Origin: an uncultured Cryomorphaceae bacterium
Lineage (GTDB): Bacteria; Bacteroidota; Bacteroidia; Flavobacteriales; Schleiferiaceae
Reading direction: 5' to 3'
Assembly (NCBI GenBank): GCA_937120475.1
Contig: CAKZJV010000007.1
Location: forward strand, 822,068-886,067
Length of the DNA stretch: 64,000 bases
Both the position numbers and the translations under genes were made by a program. Shown here piece after piece: positions 1 through 7,883 of the stretch. The first letter of the stretch is position 1. Every line of letters starts with the position of its first letter. The notes beneath the pieces were generated by a model, which was not told the origin of the DNA, made no database searches, and worked only from the letters and a program-made list of their open reading frames with translations.

Positions 1-1
1 G

Positions 2-136
2 CCTTATGGCGGTAGTGTAAAAGAATATCTTGAGCTTTTCGAACCCCACTTCAGCATTTACAAGATGGAACGTTGCTACAACAGCATTAAACCGCGGGCC
101 GGAAAAGAGATTTTCATTCATCTTATAAAACCCTAA
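2..136 (+). CDS. C-terminal fragment of a SAM-dependent (TPMT-like) methyltransferase
   Basis: An open frame enters from the left edge and ends at the TAA at 134-136, giving 44 residues that begin PYGGSVKEYLELF and end FIHLIKP. The stretch CYNSIKPRAGKE resembles the C-terminus of the thiopurine-methyltransferase-like class I SAM methyltransferases common in flavobacteria. That assignment comes from memory of the family tail; the SAM-binding part is outside the window. The next gene starts 32 bp downstream behind its own -7 box, so this gene is probably transcribed separately from it. Confidence 0.5.
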   Translation, partial: PYGGSVKEYLELFEPHFSIYKMERCYNSIKPRAGKEIFIHLIKP

Positions 137-141
137 TCATT

Positions 142-149
142 TACCTTTG
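142..149 (+). promoter_or_regulatory. -7 box (TACCTTTG) of the phosphoribosyltransferase gene
   Basis: TACCTTTG fits the Bacteroidota -7 consensus TAnnTTTG and lies 19 bp before the ATG at 169. No clear -33 TTG was found at the right distance. Confidence 0.5.
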
Positions 150-168
150 AGCTCGCTAAAGGACGATC

Positions 169-678
169 ATGGCCGAAAATGTTTCCACCGAAGTATTGAA
201 TCACCAGCAGGTAAGTACGCGCATCAGGCGTATGGCCTGGCAGATTTATGAAAACAATAGTACCCACCCGGAAATTATACTGGCCGGTATCATGGAACGT
301 GGCCATTTACTGGCCAGTAAAATAGCGGAAGTGCTCAGGGAAATATCTCCCCTTAAGGTAAGCCTCCATAAAATAGTTTTGGATAAACAAAACCCGCTAA
401 GCAGCTCGGTAAACCTGGAACCAGAGGCCGGTAACCTGGATGGCCGTACCATTACAGTGGTGGATGATGTTTTAAACTCAGGGGCCACCCTTATTTACGG
501 GGTACGCTACTTTTTACAGTTTCCGGTGCGGGAAATTAAAACGGCCGTACTGGTGGATCGAAACCATAAGCGTTTTCCGGTAAAAGCTGATTTTAAAGGG
601 CTTTCGCTCTCCACCTCTATGATGGAACACGTAAGCGTGAATATTGACCAGGAACCTTATTCGGTAAGGGTATCCTGA
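169..678 (+). CDS. PyrR-like phosphoribosyltransferase family protein
   Basis: 169 residues, the usual length for small type I phosphoribosyltransferases. The PRPP-binding motif is at residues 97-107 (VVDDVLNSGAT), with the acidic pair followed by the small-residue loop. An upstream GIMERGHLLA segment fits the PPi-loop region. The family transfers a ribose phosphate from PRPP to a base or acts as a uracil-sensing regulator (PyrR); which one applies here cannot be told from sequence. It is cytoplasmic, with no signal peptide. The 3' end overlaps the convergent lycopene cyclase gene by 22 bp, so no terminator separates the two. Confidence 0.8.
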   Translation: MAENVSTEVLNHQQVSTRIRRMAWQIYENNSTHPEIILAGIMERGHLLASKIAEVLREISPLKVSLHKIVLDKQNPLSSSVNLEPEAGNLDGRTITVVDDVLNSGATLIYGVRYFLQFPVREIKTAVLVDRNHKRFPVKADFKGLSLSTSMMEHVSVNIDQEPYSVRVS

Positions 679-1382
679 GCGTAGGCTAAACCCATTTTAC
701 GCCCGAAGTACTCATAAAGCGATACTACTCCCAATATCAGTATCATGCCGTAAAAGGCATCTTCAAAGGGAATGGTGAATATCCGGGTGCCCATATTTTC
801 AAGATCGTTATACCATACCACTTCCTCCTCAATGCCAAAACCGGTTAGTAAGCCATTCACTATAAAAAACGGTATGAGTATGAATAAATAGGAGAAATAG
901 AAGCGGCCCAACCATGGCACCTTCCAGATATGAGCGTGCAGATAAATAAGGACACTTAATAAGCCGAAAGTTACGGAGGTGTACCACCGGTCGCAATAGA
1001 CTACGGCCAGGGAGGCGCAGAAACCCACCAGGAAATTACTTACTTGCACCGAGGTTTTAAGCCAGATGTTGCGTTTAAAGCTAAAATGCACCACGCGGTA
1101 AATGAAAACGCAACAAAAGGGAATTACAATAAAAAACAGCCATTCTCCCAAAGGTAGGTTGGCAATGTAAATCCCCGACAGGTAACGCTCATTAAACCCC
1201 CAGATACCACGGGCGGTAAAAATGATATCCCATATAATAAAGAAGGTTCCCACCAATAAAATGGCCGGAAAAAGAGCTTTAAAGCTTTTATAATACTGTA
1301 CCCTGCCTTCAAAACTCCATAAAAAAGGAAGGATTACGGAAAAGAACATAATCCACAGGTACAAATGCTGCGAGTCAAACAA
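657..1382 (-). CDS. crtY: Lycopene cyclase domain membrane protein (CrtYcd type)
   Basis: 241 residues, a fused form of the heterodimeric bacterial lycopene cyclases, with about seven membrane segments. It would cyclise the ends of lycopene to beta-carotene in the inner membrane. The family signature occurs twice: F-x-x-W-D with GxWGFN (residues 47-64), and the PxE(E/D) motif, seen as PFED at 205-208. In the first half the motif reads PLGE (77-80), so one conserved acidic residue is glycine. The start is TTG, two codons after the crtZ stop; no ATG gives a full first helix. It follows crtZ in one operon, while phytoene synthase and desaturase genes are not nearby. Confidence 0.8.
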   Translation of the reverse strand: MFDSQHLYLWIMFFSVILPFLWSFEGRVQYYKSFKALFPAILLVGTFFIIWDIIFTARGIWGFNERYLSGIYIANLPLGEWLFFIVIPFCCVFIYRVVHFSFKRNIWLKTSVQVSNFLVGFCASLAVVYCDRWYTSVTFGLLSVLIYLHAHIWKVPWLGRFYFSYLFILIPFFIVNGLLTGFGIEEEVVWYNDLENMGTRIFTIPFEDAFYGMILILGVVSLYEYFGRKMGLAYAQDTLTE

Positions 1383-1385
1383 GGA

Positions 1386-1871
1386 TCAGGAAGTTTGAAG
1401 TTTCTGTTTCCGCCTGGCCTCCATTTCCTGGCGGAAATATTTCCAGTGCACGATCAGCATTCCGAAGCTCTCACCTTTGTGTTTACCCAAATGCTTATGA
1501 TGCATTTTATGACCCCTTCGTATGGCGCGGAAATAAAGATTGTCGGAATTCTTAAACCACTTAAAGCGTTGATGGATGAACACCTCGTGCACCAGGAAGT
1601 AAGCAATACCATAAACGGCTATTCCGGCCCCGATACTTACGGCCAGGGTGTTTCCGTAAATGGTACCCAACATAATACACAACCAACTGGGAATAGCAAA
1701 TATCAGGAAGAAGGCATCGTTCTTCTCGAAAAAACCGGGGGTTTTCACATGATGGTCTTCGTGAAGGTGCCACAAAAAACCGTGCATTACAAATTTATGG
1801 GTGGCCCAGGCCACAAACTCCATAACCCAAAAGGTGAAGAAAACTACTAAAAATATCATCCAACCGTTCAT
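1386..1871 (-). CDS. crtZ: Beta-carotene hydroxylase (fatty acid hydroxylase superfamily)
   Basis: 161 residues, typical for CrtZ, with about four hydrophobic helices. The di-iron histidine clusters are all present: H25/H30, H37/H40/H41, H95/H100 and H121/H124/H125. The enzyme adds 3-hydroxyl groups to beta-carotene, giving zeaxanthin, in the inner membrane. It is the first gene of a crtZ-crtY pair. A minus-strand TATCTTTG at 1973-1980, about 100 bp upstream, is a possible -7 box. A plus-strand open frame of the same length across this locus is a shadow. Zeaxanthin as the pathway product is inferred from this gene pair. Confidence 0.9.
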   Translation of the reverse strand: MNGWMIFLVVFFTFWVMEFVAWATHKFVMHGFLWHLHEDHHVKTPGFFEKNDAFFLIFAIPSWLCIMLGTIYGNTLAVSIGAGIAVYGIAYFLVHEVFIHQRFKWFKNSDNLYFRAIRRGHKMHHKHLGKHKGESFGMLIVHWKYFRQEMEARRKQKLQTS

Positions 1872-2038
1872 GAATTCTGGTTCTATCTAGTTTACGTAAA
1901 TAATCGTTTAATGGCTTGATTTGGCTCAACAACACCGGGGCAACCGCTTGGTTCAAAATTCGCCATTACCTGCAAAGATACGTTTGGGAACAAGAATAAG
2001 ATCAAACCTTTATCAAAGTATAGAGGTTAAGTTTTTAT

Positions 2039-2620
2039 ATGAAAACCTTTCCCAAAATACCGGGCCCGGGAAAAGCCGTTATCCTTTTTGTAATGATGGT
2101 TTTAGGCTTGTCCTTTCTTTTTGCTCCCACTCCCCAACCGGTGGATCTTTCAGAGGTTTCCTTTAACATGACCTCCTCAGCCCGGCTTTATTTCCGCAAT
2201 GTTAGGAGTTACTATTACCAGATAAAACCTGATAAAGCCTCCCGCTTTATCCTCTATCATCTCAAAGCACAGGAAACGCTTAGCGGGAAATTGCACCTGG
2301 ACTTTACCATTGTTGAAAATCCCCTACAGGATGAGGCCTACATCTTCCTTGAACTCCAGGGGTCCGGCAAACAATATGAAAATCCGCATGTTTTAATCAA
2401 TACAGATCAGGGTTTAACTGAAAAATGGCCGCTAAATGGTCTCAATAACGAAGAGCATCTTAAAACTGCAGCAGCCCTTTGGAAAGCCCTTTTACTGGAA
2501 CAAAAAGTTTTTCTGCAGATGGGGAATGAAGGCATCACTCCCTTCCTGGATCAGCCAAGAACCAGGAAAAACGCAGAAATTATTTTAGAAGATTATTTCA
2601 AACTGATTGGAAAACTTTAA
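2039..2620 (+). CDS. Hypothetical single-pass or exported protein
   Basis: 193 residues with one hydrophobic segment near the N-terminus (about residues 13-31, KAVILFVMMVLGLSFLFA), which is either an uncleaved anchor or a signal peptide. The remainder is soluble, mixed alpha/beta in character, with no motif I recognise. It is followed 9 bp later by a small membrane protein gene, so the two probably form an operon. The intergenic region to crtZ is about 170 bp and shared by the divergent genes. No function is proposed. Confidence 0.6.
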   Translation: MKTFPKIPGPGKAVILFVMMVLGLSFLFAPTPQPVDLSEVSFNMTSSARLYFRNVRSYYYQIKPDKASRFILYHLKAQETLSGKLHLDFTIVENPLQDEAYIFLELQGSGKQYENPHVLINTDQGLTEKWPLNGLNNEEHLKTAAALWKALLLEQKVFLQMGNEGITPFLDQPRTRKNAEIILEDYFKLIGKL

Positions 2621-2629
2621 ACAACCACT

Positions 2630-3136
2630 ATGAGCACTTTTGATAAGAATTGGAGAACAATACCCAACCGTCACGGATTCATGATGTTTGTCCTGCTGAC
2701 CGGCTACTTTCTGATTATGCGCTTTATCGGCCTGGGTCATGATTACTGGCTAAGAGCTTTGAACCTTCTCATTGTATTCTTTGTGATCCGCAGCGCACTA
2801 CGCACTTACCGAAGCCGTTCACAAGCCAGTTACTATGAGGATTTTACCGATTATTTTAGAATAGCAGCCCGGACTTCGTTGGTAGGCATCGCTCTCTTTT
2901 CGGTTTTTTTAGCCATTTACCTGGATCAATTAGATACCGTTTTTATGGAAGAGATAAGAACACAAGAAAACATAAGTCCTTACCTTACACCGGTTTCAGC
3001 GGCCTTCCTGATTTTTGTAGAAGGAATAACATCCAGCTTAGCATGTGGCTACATTCTCATACAGGTAATGAAGTCGCGCACCGTTGAAAAACCCCTGGAA
3101 GCGAAGCAGGAACTCCGTAAAGAAATAAAGAGTTAG
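2630..3136 (+). CDS. Four-helix membrane protein, DUF4199-like
   Basis: 168 residues with about four transmembrane helices (roughly 17-35, 41-55, 83-103, 122-145) and a charged lysine/glutamate tail. The arrangement, with an R-x-Y-R stretch after helix 2 (RTYRSR), recalls DUF4199 proteins, of which clearer members occur elsewhere in this window (8555 and 31447 starts). The resemblance is weak and the call is tentative. It sits 9 bp behind the preceding exported protein gene. Its last 4 bp overlap the convergent queE gene. Confidence 0.5.
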   Translation: MSTFDKNWRTIPNRHGFMMFVLLTGYFLIMRFIGLGHDYWLRALNLLIVFFVIRSALRTYRSRSQASYYEDFTDYFRIAARTSLVGIALFSVFLAIYLDQLDTVFMEEIRTQENISPYLTPVSAAFLIFVEGITSSLACGYILIQVMKSRTVEKPLEAKQELRKEIKS

Positions 3137-3762
3137 GGAATTCCGATGTACTTATGGGTTTGCAGGCTGATCTGCCATTGCGGATGAGCCATTACGTACT
3201 CGGCTATGGCGGGTATCATCTGTTTACTTTTACTCCACTCCGGCTGTAAAAACAACTTACAGTTGGCATTTACCCGGGCGGCATGTTCTTCTGCCCACTT
3301 AAAATCATGCTGATTGTAGATGATCACCTTCAGCTCATGGGCCTCTTCATATATTTCAGGTACCGGGGGTTTGGTTTTTTTAGGTGAAAGGCAAATCCAA
3401 TCCCACTTTCCGCTCAATTCATAAGCACCGGAAGTTTCGATATGAACCTGAAGTCCTTTTTCCCGCAATGCTGCCGTAAGCGGATTCATGTTCCAGGTCA
3501 ATGGTTCCCCACCGGTTACTACCACCGTATCCGAGTAACGGGCGGCATTTTCAGCAATGGCATTTACTTCGGTAGGTGGGTGAAGCTCGGGATTCCAGCT
3601 TTCTTTTACATCACACCAGTGGCAGCCTACATCGCACCCTCCGATACGGATAAAATAGGCGGCCTTGCCGGTATGAAATCCTTCCCCCTGTATAGTATAG
3701 AACTCCTCCATCAAGGGGACCCATAAACCTTGGGCTACTTTCTCTTCATGATCCTTTACCAT
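3133..3762 (-). CDS. queE: 7-carboxy-7-deazaguanine synthase (radical SAM)
   Basis: 209 residues, normal for QueE. The radical-SAM cysteines lie in CX3CX2C form at C43, C47 and C50 (CDVGCHWC), in the QueE-type context followed by DVKESW. EEFYTIQGEG just upstream is the family's N-terminal substrate motif. It converts 6-carboxytetrahydropterin to 7-carboxy-7-deazaguanine in queuosine synthesis. ATG at 3762 gives a usual-length leader; M18 is a possible alternative start. A -7 box ends four bases before this ATG, so the message may be leaderless. No other que genes are in the window. Confidence 0.92.
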   Translation of the reverse strand: MVKDHEEKVAQGLWVPLMEEFYTIQGEGFHTGKAAYFIRIGGCDVGCHWCDVKESWNPELHPPTEVNAIAENAARYSDTVVVTGGEPLTWNMNPLTAALREKGLQVHIETSGAYELSGKWDWICLSPKKTKPPVPEIYEEAHELKVIIYNQHDFKWAEEHAARVNANCKLFLQPEWSKSKQMIPAIAEYVMAHPQWQISLQTHKYIGIP

Positions 3763-3766
3763 GCGG

Positions 3767-3774
3767 CAAAGGTA
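3767..3774 (-). promoter_or_regulatory. -7 box (TACCTTTG) of queE, implying a leaderless or near-leaderless mRNA
   Basis: On the minus strand TACCTTTG ends only four bases before the queE ATG. With the usual spacing, transcription would begin at or next to the start codon. Confidence 0.45.
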
Positions 3775-3789
3775 AGTTTAGCAGGTGGT

Positions 3790-4500
3790 TTAGCGATACT
3801 CGGGATTAGGATGATCGAAGTTATTGCCGGCACTCCATTCGGTTTTTTGATTGCCATGAGCCGGAAAACCGCCCTGATCCTTTAACATGCGGGCCGTATG
3901 CATCAAATTCCAACTCATAAAAGTGGTATTGCGCTGGGTGAATTCATTTTGCGGCCCTCCAGAACCTTCGTCCGCATAAGAAAGGCCAGGACCAGCCTCA
4001 CCTATCCAACCGGCATCAGCCTGAGGTGGAACGGTATAACCCAAATGTTGCAGGCTATACAAAATGCTCATAGAGCAATGCTTGATACCGTCCTCATTTC
4101 CGGTGATAATGCACCCCCCCGTTTTTCCGTAGTACAGGTACTGACCTTTATCGTTGAGCATGGCCGAAGCGGAATACAACCTCTCTATCAGTAAGGTGCA
4201 AACCGAGGATCGCTCTCCGAGCCATATTGGTGAACCAATCACTAAAATATCGGCCGCCAGTACTTTGTCCAACAGGCGGGGCCAATCGTCTTTTTCATAA
4301 CCGTGCTCGGTCATATCGGGATACACTCCAAAAGCTACATCGTATTCCACAAAGCGGATGTAATCCACACTCACACCGTTCTTTTTCATGATCTGCATGG
4401 ACACATCCATCAACGCCTGCGTGTGAGAAGGGCGCGGTGCTTTTTTTAAAGTGCAGTTTATGAATAATGCTTTAAGGTCGCTAAAGTCTTTTTGAGCCAT
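3790..4500 (-). CDS. Flavodoxin-fold NAD(P)H-dependent oxidoreductase
   Basis: 236 residues. The N-terminus (ALFINCTLKKAPRPSHTQALM) matches the first strand and phosphate-binding loop of the NADPH-dependent FMN reductase/flavodoxin superfamily; ILVIGSPIWLGERSS is the second FMN-contacting loop, and YYGKTGGCIITGNEDG the third. It probably binds FMN and reduces quinones or other small electron acceptors in the cytoplasm; the substrate is unknown. Its C-terminal ~60 residues are polar and rich in Gly/Asn, longer than the minimal fold. It lies 27 bp downstream of queE on the same strand. Confidence 0.78.
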   Translation of the reverse strand: MAQKDFSDLKALFINCTLKKAPRPSHTQALMDVSMQIMKKNGVSVDYIRFVEYDVAFGVYPDMTEHGYEKDDWPRLLDKVLAADILVIGSPIWLGERSSVCTLLIERLYSASAMLNDKGQYLYYGKTGGCIITGNEDGIKHCSMSILYSLQHLGYTVPPQADAGWIGEAGPGLSYADEGSGGPQNEFTQRNTTFMSWNLMHTARMLKDQGGFPAHGNQKTEWSAGNNFDHPNPEYR

Positions 4501-4582
4501 GATGTTTCTTTTTTCAAAGTGAGCAACTGAGTTGATACCGATTTGTTCCTGGCAACCCCTGCAAACTTAAAAAATACCCTCC

Positions 4583-5164
4583 TTAAAGCTTGGTAATGCG
4601 GCTAATGGACAGTCCCTGATCCCCTGAAAAGTGTAGCAGGTATGAACCGGCTCTTAAGTATGACATATCGATCCGTAGAGGCGAGGAAACTTTATCCTTC
4701 TCCCAAATTACACTTCCCCTCAGATCAGTCAGCTTCAGGTTTTTCAATACCTCCGGATCGAACTCTACAAAAATTTCGTTCTGGGCCGGGTTGGGATATA
4801 TCGAGCTTTCGTTTTTTGAAAGCTCGCTTAAGCCAATGCTTCCATTCTTGATCAGTTTCAGCGAATATGCTTTTTGGTTAACCCGGGCAGAAAGTATATA
4901 CACACCATCATTAAGCTGACTCCCTGTATAGGTGAAGGTGAGCTGACCCGTCCATACCAACTGCTGAAACAAAGTGTCTATTACCTGACCCTGGATATTA
5001 TAGAGCACCACTTGAGAGATGGTATCTGAATTCAAACTGTCCATTTGAATATTCACATCACTTTGGAAAGGGTTGGGAGAAGCGTGCCACTGTAGTGAAT
5101 CATTCTGGGCCGATAAATGGCCCATCCCCAGGCTTAATAATAAAAACAGGATAAGGTTTTTCAT
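4583..5164 (-). CDS. Secreted protein made of two tandem T9SS type A sorting domains
   Basis: 193 residues. A signal peptide (about 1-19, ending LSAQ) is followed almost at once by a CTD-like unit (WHASPNPFQSDVNIQM ... VVLYNIQGQVIDTL ... LNDGVYILSARV) and then by a canonical type A CTD (IYPNPAQNEIFVEF ... LTDLRGSVIWEK ... LRAGSYLLHF). Type A CTDs route cargo through the type IX secretion system and are removed at the surface. Here there is no separate cargo domain: two sorting-domain-like beta-sandwiches make up the whole mature protein. A strong terminator lies just upstream, so it needs its own promoter. The role is unknown. Confidence 0.8.
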   Translation of the reverse strand: MKNLILFLLLSLGMGHLSAQNDSLQWHASPNPFQSDVNIQMDSLNSDTISQVVLYNIQGQVIDTLFQQLVWTGQLTFTYTGSQLNDGVYILSARVNQKAYSLKLIKNGSIGLSELSKNESSIYPNPAQNEIFVEFDPEVLKNLKLTDLRGSVIWEKDKVSSPLRIDMSYLRAGSYLLHFSGDQGLSISRITKL

Positions 5165-5177
5165 GGCATGAAACTAT

Positions 5178-5203
5178 AAAAAAACCCCGCCAATGGCGGG
5201 GTT
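5178..5203 (-). terminator. Rho-independent terminator of the C1 peptidase gene
   Basis: A 9-bp GC-rich stem (AACCCCGCC at 5183-5191 with GGCGGGGTT at 5195-5203, loop of 3) is followed on the minus strand by seven T residues. It lies 19 bp past the peptidase stop codon. Confidence 0.9.
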
Positions 5204-5221
5204 GCAAGTGTTAAATATTCC

Positions 5222-6409
5222 CTAAAGCGAGATCTTCTTCTTTATTTCCTTGGGTACGGCATCCTTATGCACCAACATGGAAATGGTTTTGTAAGCCACA
5301 AAAGGCCGCGAAGCGTAAATGTAACCGGTGCGGTAATCATTCTCACGATCGCCCCAACTGTTTTTTACAATGTAATACTCATTGTCCTTTTGGTCTTTCA
5401 CCTTACCGGTTATTTGCATACCGTGATCATCGGTGGTTTCATAATTATCGTAGTCCAACTGGCGCATTTCCTGGGTTACCACCACTTCATCCTTTGGGCC
5501 GTTAAACATCTGGGAACGCTGTTCACTATTCATGTCGGCATAAGGGGTTAAAGGCGCAATGGCCAGGCCGTTCTTCAGGGAAAAACCCTTCTCACTCACA
5601 TCAGTGGCCCAACTCACAGTGTACCCTTGATCAAGACTATGGTCCAACACCTTCATCATATCATCGAGCGGCACGTTGTAACTGATACCCCAGGTCCAGT
5701 TATCAGGCACCTCTATCATCATGGGCTGATAAAAAGGCTTATGGTTGAAAGAGGTAATTTGCACATAATCATTGGGGTTGATCCCTATATATTCATCTGC
5801 AAAAGTTCTTGGCGTGTACGTTTTTCCATTGTAGGTAAACTCTTCAGGGTACTCCCCCAGGTAAGCATCCAGGGTAGCTACAAAAGCCTTTCTCCACGAA
5901 TCGGTGAGCTTACCATTAGGATTCTTGATTACCTGGTCCAGCTGGGCTTTCAGTAAGCCCTCCAACTCACCGTGGTTGTTAATTTCACTGCCATAGTCCA
6001 GGCCTTCGTACACTTCCTGTGGCACCGCACCGTACTTACGGATCACGTACATTACATCGGGCAGGGCACCTCCCTGAGCAAAATTAAGGTGGCCGTGCAG
6101 GCGCACGTATTTTTCGGCTTTATCCAGGTAAACCTGGCGCACGGTAAACATTTCCGAGAGATCCACCGGTTCTTTACCGTTGCGAATCATTTCCGATTCT
6201 ATAAAGCTGGTAGTGGCATAACTCCAGCAGGTACCACTGCGGCCCTGGTTCTTTACCGGTGTGGCTTCCAAATCAATAAGGGTTTCAAAAAGGAATTCTC
6301 CTTCTACATCACTTCCGTTATCTTTGATCTTGTTAATGAGATCATCCTGTGCCATTGCAAACCCGCCAAACGTAAATAAGAGGGCTGCCGCAATTCTTCG
6401 TATTATCAT
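5222..6409 (-). CDS. Secreted C1 family cysteine peptidase, bleomycin hydrolase/PepC-like
   Basis: 395 residues. The papain-type catalytic set is visible: oxyanion Q55, nucleophile C61 (QGRSGTCWSY), H329 (DDHGMQITG) and N350 (VKNSWG). The order and the long insert between C and H match bleomycin hydrolase/aminopeptidase C. Unlike the cytoplasmic enzymes of Gram-positives, it has an N-terminal signal peptide (residues 1-20, ending AMAQ), so it acts in the periplasm or beyond; this form is common in Bacteroidota. It likely trims peptides from the N-terminus. It is monocistronic: a terminator follows and a divergent gene precedes. Confidence 0.88.
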   Translation of the reverse strand: MIIRRIAAALLFTFGGFAMAQDDLINKIKDNGSDVEGEFLFETLIDLEATPVKNQGRSGTCWSYATTSFIESEMIRNGKEPVDLSEMFTVRQVYLDKAEKYVRLHGHLNFAQGGALPDVMYVIRKYGAVPQEVYEGLDYGSEINNHGELEGLLKAQLDQVIKNPNGKLTDSWRKAFVATLDAYLGEYPEEFTYNGKTYTPRTFADEYIGINPNDYVQITSFNHKPFYQPMMIEVPDNWTWGISYNVPLDDMMKVLDHSLDQGYTVSWATDVSEKGFSLKNGLAIAPLTPYADMNSEQRSQMFNGPKDEVVVTQEMRQLDYDNYETTDDHGMQITGKVKDQKDNEYYIVKNSWGDRENDYRTGYIYASRPFVAYKTISMLVHKDAVPKEIKKKISL

Positions 6410-6465
6410 AAAATTATAGCTGCTTTTATTTTGAAAAAGGCTAAAATATTAAACACGGGGTCATT

Positions 6466-7329
6466 GTGAAAGTGGTACGCTTCATTTTCAGCTATAAAGG
6501 TTTATTGGTAATGATTGGAATTTTTATCGGTTTAATAGTGGCTACCAACTTTTTTTCCTTCTCCGCCAGTGAAAAGGACATCCAGGAAGCCTTTGCCAAT
6601 ACCGGATTTTCACCGGAAGATCATTATTCCGAAAGCACGGAAGGTAAGCTTCACTACGTAACCGTGGGTGATCCGTCCAAACCACCTGTATTGTTAATTC
6701 ATGGTTCACCGGGGAGTTGGGATAACTGGTTGGATGTAATCACCAAAACCGATTTTTTGGATCACTATTTTGCCATTGCCATTGACCGTGCGGGATACAA
6801 TAAAACCACGCTTACAGGAAAATATTCGTTGCAGGAGCAATCGGCCTTTTTAGAACCCCTTATTCACCAATACTGCAAGCCTTGTGTTGTTGCCGGGCAT
6901 TCCTATGGCGGAGCCCTGGCCCTGCAAACGGCTAAAGATTACCATTCATCGGTTAGCGCTGTAATTTCAGTGGCCGGTACTGTAGCCGATAGTCTTCAGG
7001 ACCCTCGTTTCTACAACTACATCCTGAAATATACCCCTCTAAAGTGGATCATCGCCAATAACCTAATGGCCAGCAACCGCGAAATGATGGGGCTGGAAGA
7101 AGACTTACCCAAAATGGAAGCTGGCTTATCCGGTTTTAAAGGAAAAGTGGCTCTGATACAGGGAAATGAAGATGTACTGGTACATCCGGACTCACCCGCT
7201 TACCTTAAACCCAAATTCTCCCCATCGGCACAAGTACGACTGTTCACGCGCGATGAAATGAATCACTTTGTAATATGGAGCGATAAAGACCTGGTGATGG
7301 AAGCCCTGGCGTGGGCCCACCAAAATTAG
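6466..7329 (+). CDS. Membrane-anchored alpha/beta hydrolase
   Basis: 287 residues. An N-terminal hydrophobic segment (about 11-28) anchors the protein in the inner membrane or exports it. The hydrolase core shows the oxyanion loop HGSPG (79-83), the nucleophile elbow GHSYGG with S146, acid D236 (GNEDVLV) and H267 (MNHFV), so the triad is complete. The substrate cannot be inferred. The start is GTG at 6466, needed to keep the basic residues before the anchor. It is divergent from the C1 peptidase gene (56 bp between starts), and its 3' end overlaps the convergent gene at 7326 by 4 bp. Confidence 0.8.
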   Translation: MKVVRFIFSYKGLLVMIGIFIGLIVATNFFSFSASEKDIQEAFANTGFSPEDHYSESTEGKLHYVTVGDPSKPPVLLIHGSPGSWDNWLDVITKTDFLDHYFAIAIDRAGYNKTTLTGKYSLQEQSAFLEPLIHQYCKPCVVAGHSYGGALALQTAKDYHSSVSAVISVAGTVADSLQDPRFYNYILKYTPLKWIIANNLMASNREMMGLEEDLPKMEAGLSGFKGKVALIQGNEDVLVHPDSPAYLKPKFSPSAQVRLFTRDEMNHFVIWSDKDLVMEALAWAHQN

Positions 7330-7700
7330 GCGGCCCGGGCAATAAACTCCACGCGGTAAAAAGCCTTGGCCAGCTTAACCGCTTTTCCTTTAGCGTTTAC
7401 TTCGTGCATAAATATTTTAAGGGTCTGCTCTTTTTTTCCGGATGGGTAAACCTGTGCCTTTATAAATAGCTTTTCACCCTGGCCGGGAGCTTGTAAAAGA
7501 TCCATATTAACGGCCTTTACGCTTTCGGTAAAACCACGGGGCAGGGCTGATGCCATGCGTTTGAGCATAAGCTGGGCACTGGTTTCTATGAGGTTTAGCG
7601 CCTGCCATTGGGAACTGGGATATTCGGCAGCACTAACGGGCACTACTTTTTGCCATTGTGCCTTATGGCTTTGTTCGAGAATCTTGAATACATCTTTCAT
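7326..7700 (-). CDS. Hypothetical protein, possibly hotdog fold
   Basis: 124 residues, cytoplasmic. Its layout (an N-terminal helix ALNLIETSAQLMLKRM, then alternating strands VKAVNMDLLQAP, KLFIKAQVYPSGKKEQTLKIFMHEV and KAFYRVEFIA) is compatible with a hotdog-fold thioesterase-like or acyl-carrier dehydratase-like domain, but no catalytic motif is recognisable, so this is a weak inference. The ATG overlaps the stop codon of a 37-codon ORF just upstream in an ATGA arrangement, which suggests translational coupling. It is convergent with the alpha/beta hydrolase. Confidence 0.55.
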   Translation of the reverse strand: MKDVFKILEQSHKAQWQKVVPVSAAEYPSSQWQALNLIETSAQLMLKRMASALPRGFTESVKAVNMDLLQAPGQGEKLFIKAQVYPSGKKEQTLKIFMHEVNAKGKAVKLAKAFYRVEFIARAA

Positions 7701-7810
7701 AATAGCGGTGGTCTTTCAAAGGTGGGAGGATCAGTGAATTTTCTACGTTTCACATTTTGCGAATGCATACAATTGGACCAGCGGTAATACATGGATGTGT
7801 GATTTTTCAT
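7697..7810 (-). CDS. Small ORF B (37 residues), coupled to the gene at 7326
   Basis: An ATG at 7810 opens a frame starting MKNHTSMYYRWSNCMHSQ, followed by NVKRRKF and ending ERPPLL. Its TGA overlaps the next ATG (ATGA). The peptide is basic, with a single Trp. It shares a pattern with small ORF A upstream: MK..T, then W-[SN]-N, one to four residues, then S(x)NVK and basic residues. No known family is recognised. The coupling and the shared pattern argue for translation, but a chance ORF cannot be excluded. Confidence 0.45.
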   Translation of the reverse strand: MKNHTSMYYRWSNCMHSQNVKRRKFTDPPTFERPPLL

Positions 7811-7828
7811 GATGTTGAAGTTTAATTC

Positions 7829-7862
7829 AAAAAAAAAGCCCCCGGTGTTTCCGGGGGCTTTT
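7829..7862 (-). terminator. Strong terminator between small ORFs A and B
   Basis: GCCCCCGG (7838-7845) pairs with CCGGGGGC (7851-7858) around a 5-nt loop. Nine A residues (7829-7837) give a nine-T tract on the minus strand, and four T residues follow on the plus strand, so it may work both ways but much more strongly leftward. It sits 21 bp after the stop of small ORF A and 18 bp before the start of small ORF B. Confidence 0.88.
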
Positions 7863-7883
7863 CAAATTTCTCAAAGTTTAAAA

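Noticed and set aside
1365-1850. 161-residue plus-strand ORF across crtZ
   Set aside because: Exact antiphase shadow of crtZ; the minus frame has all four histidine clusters.
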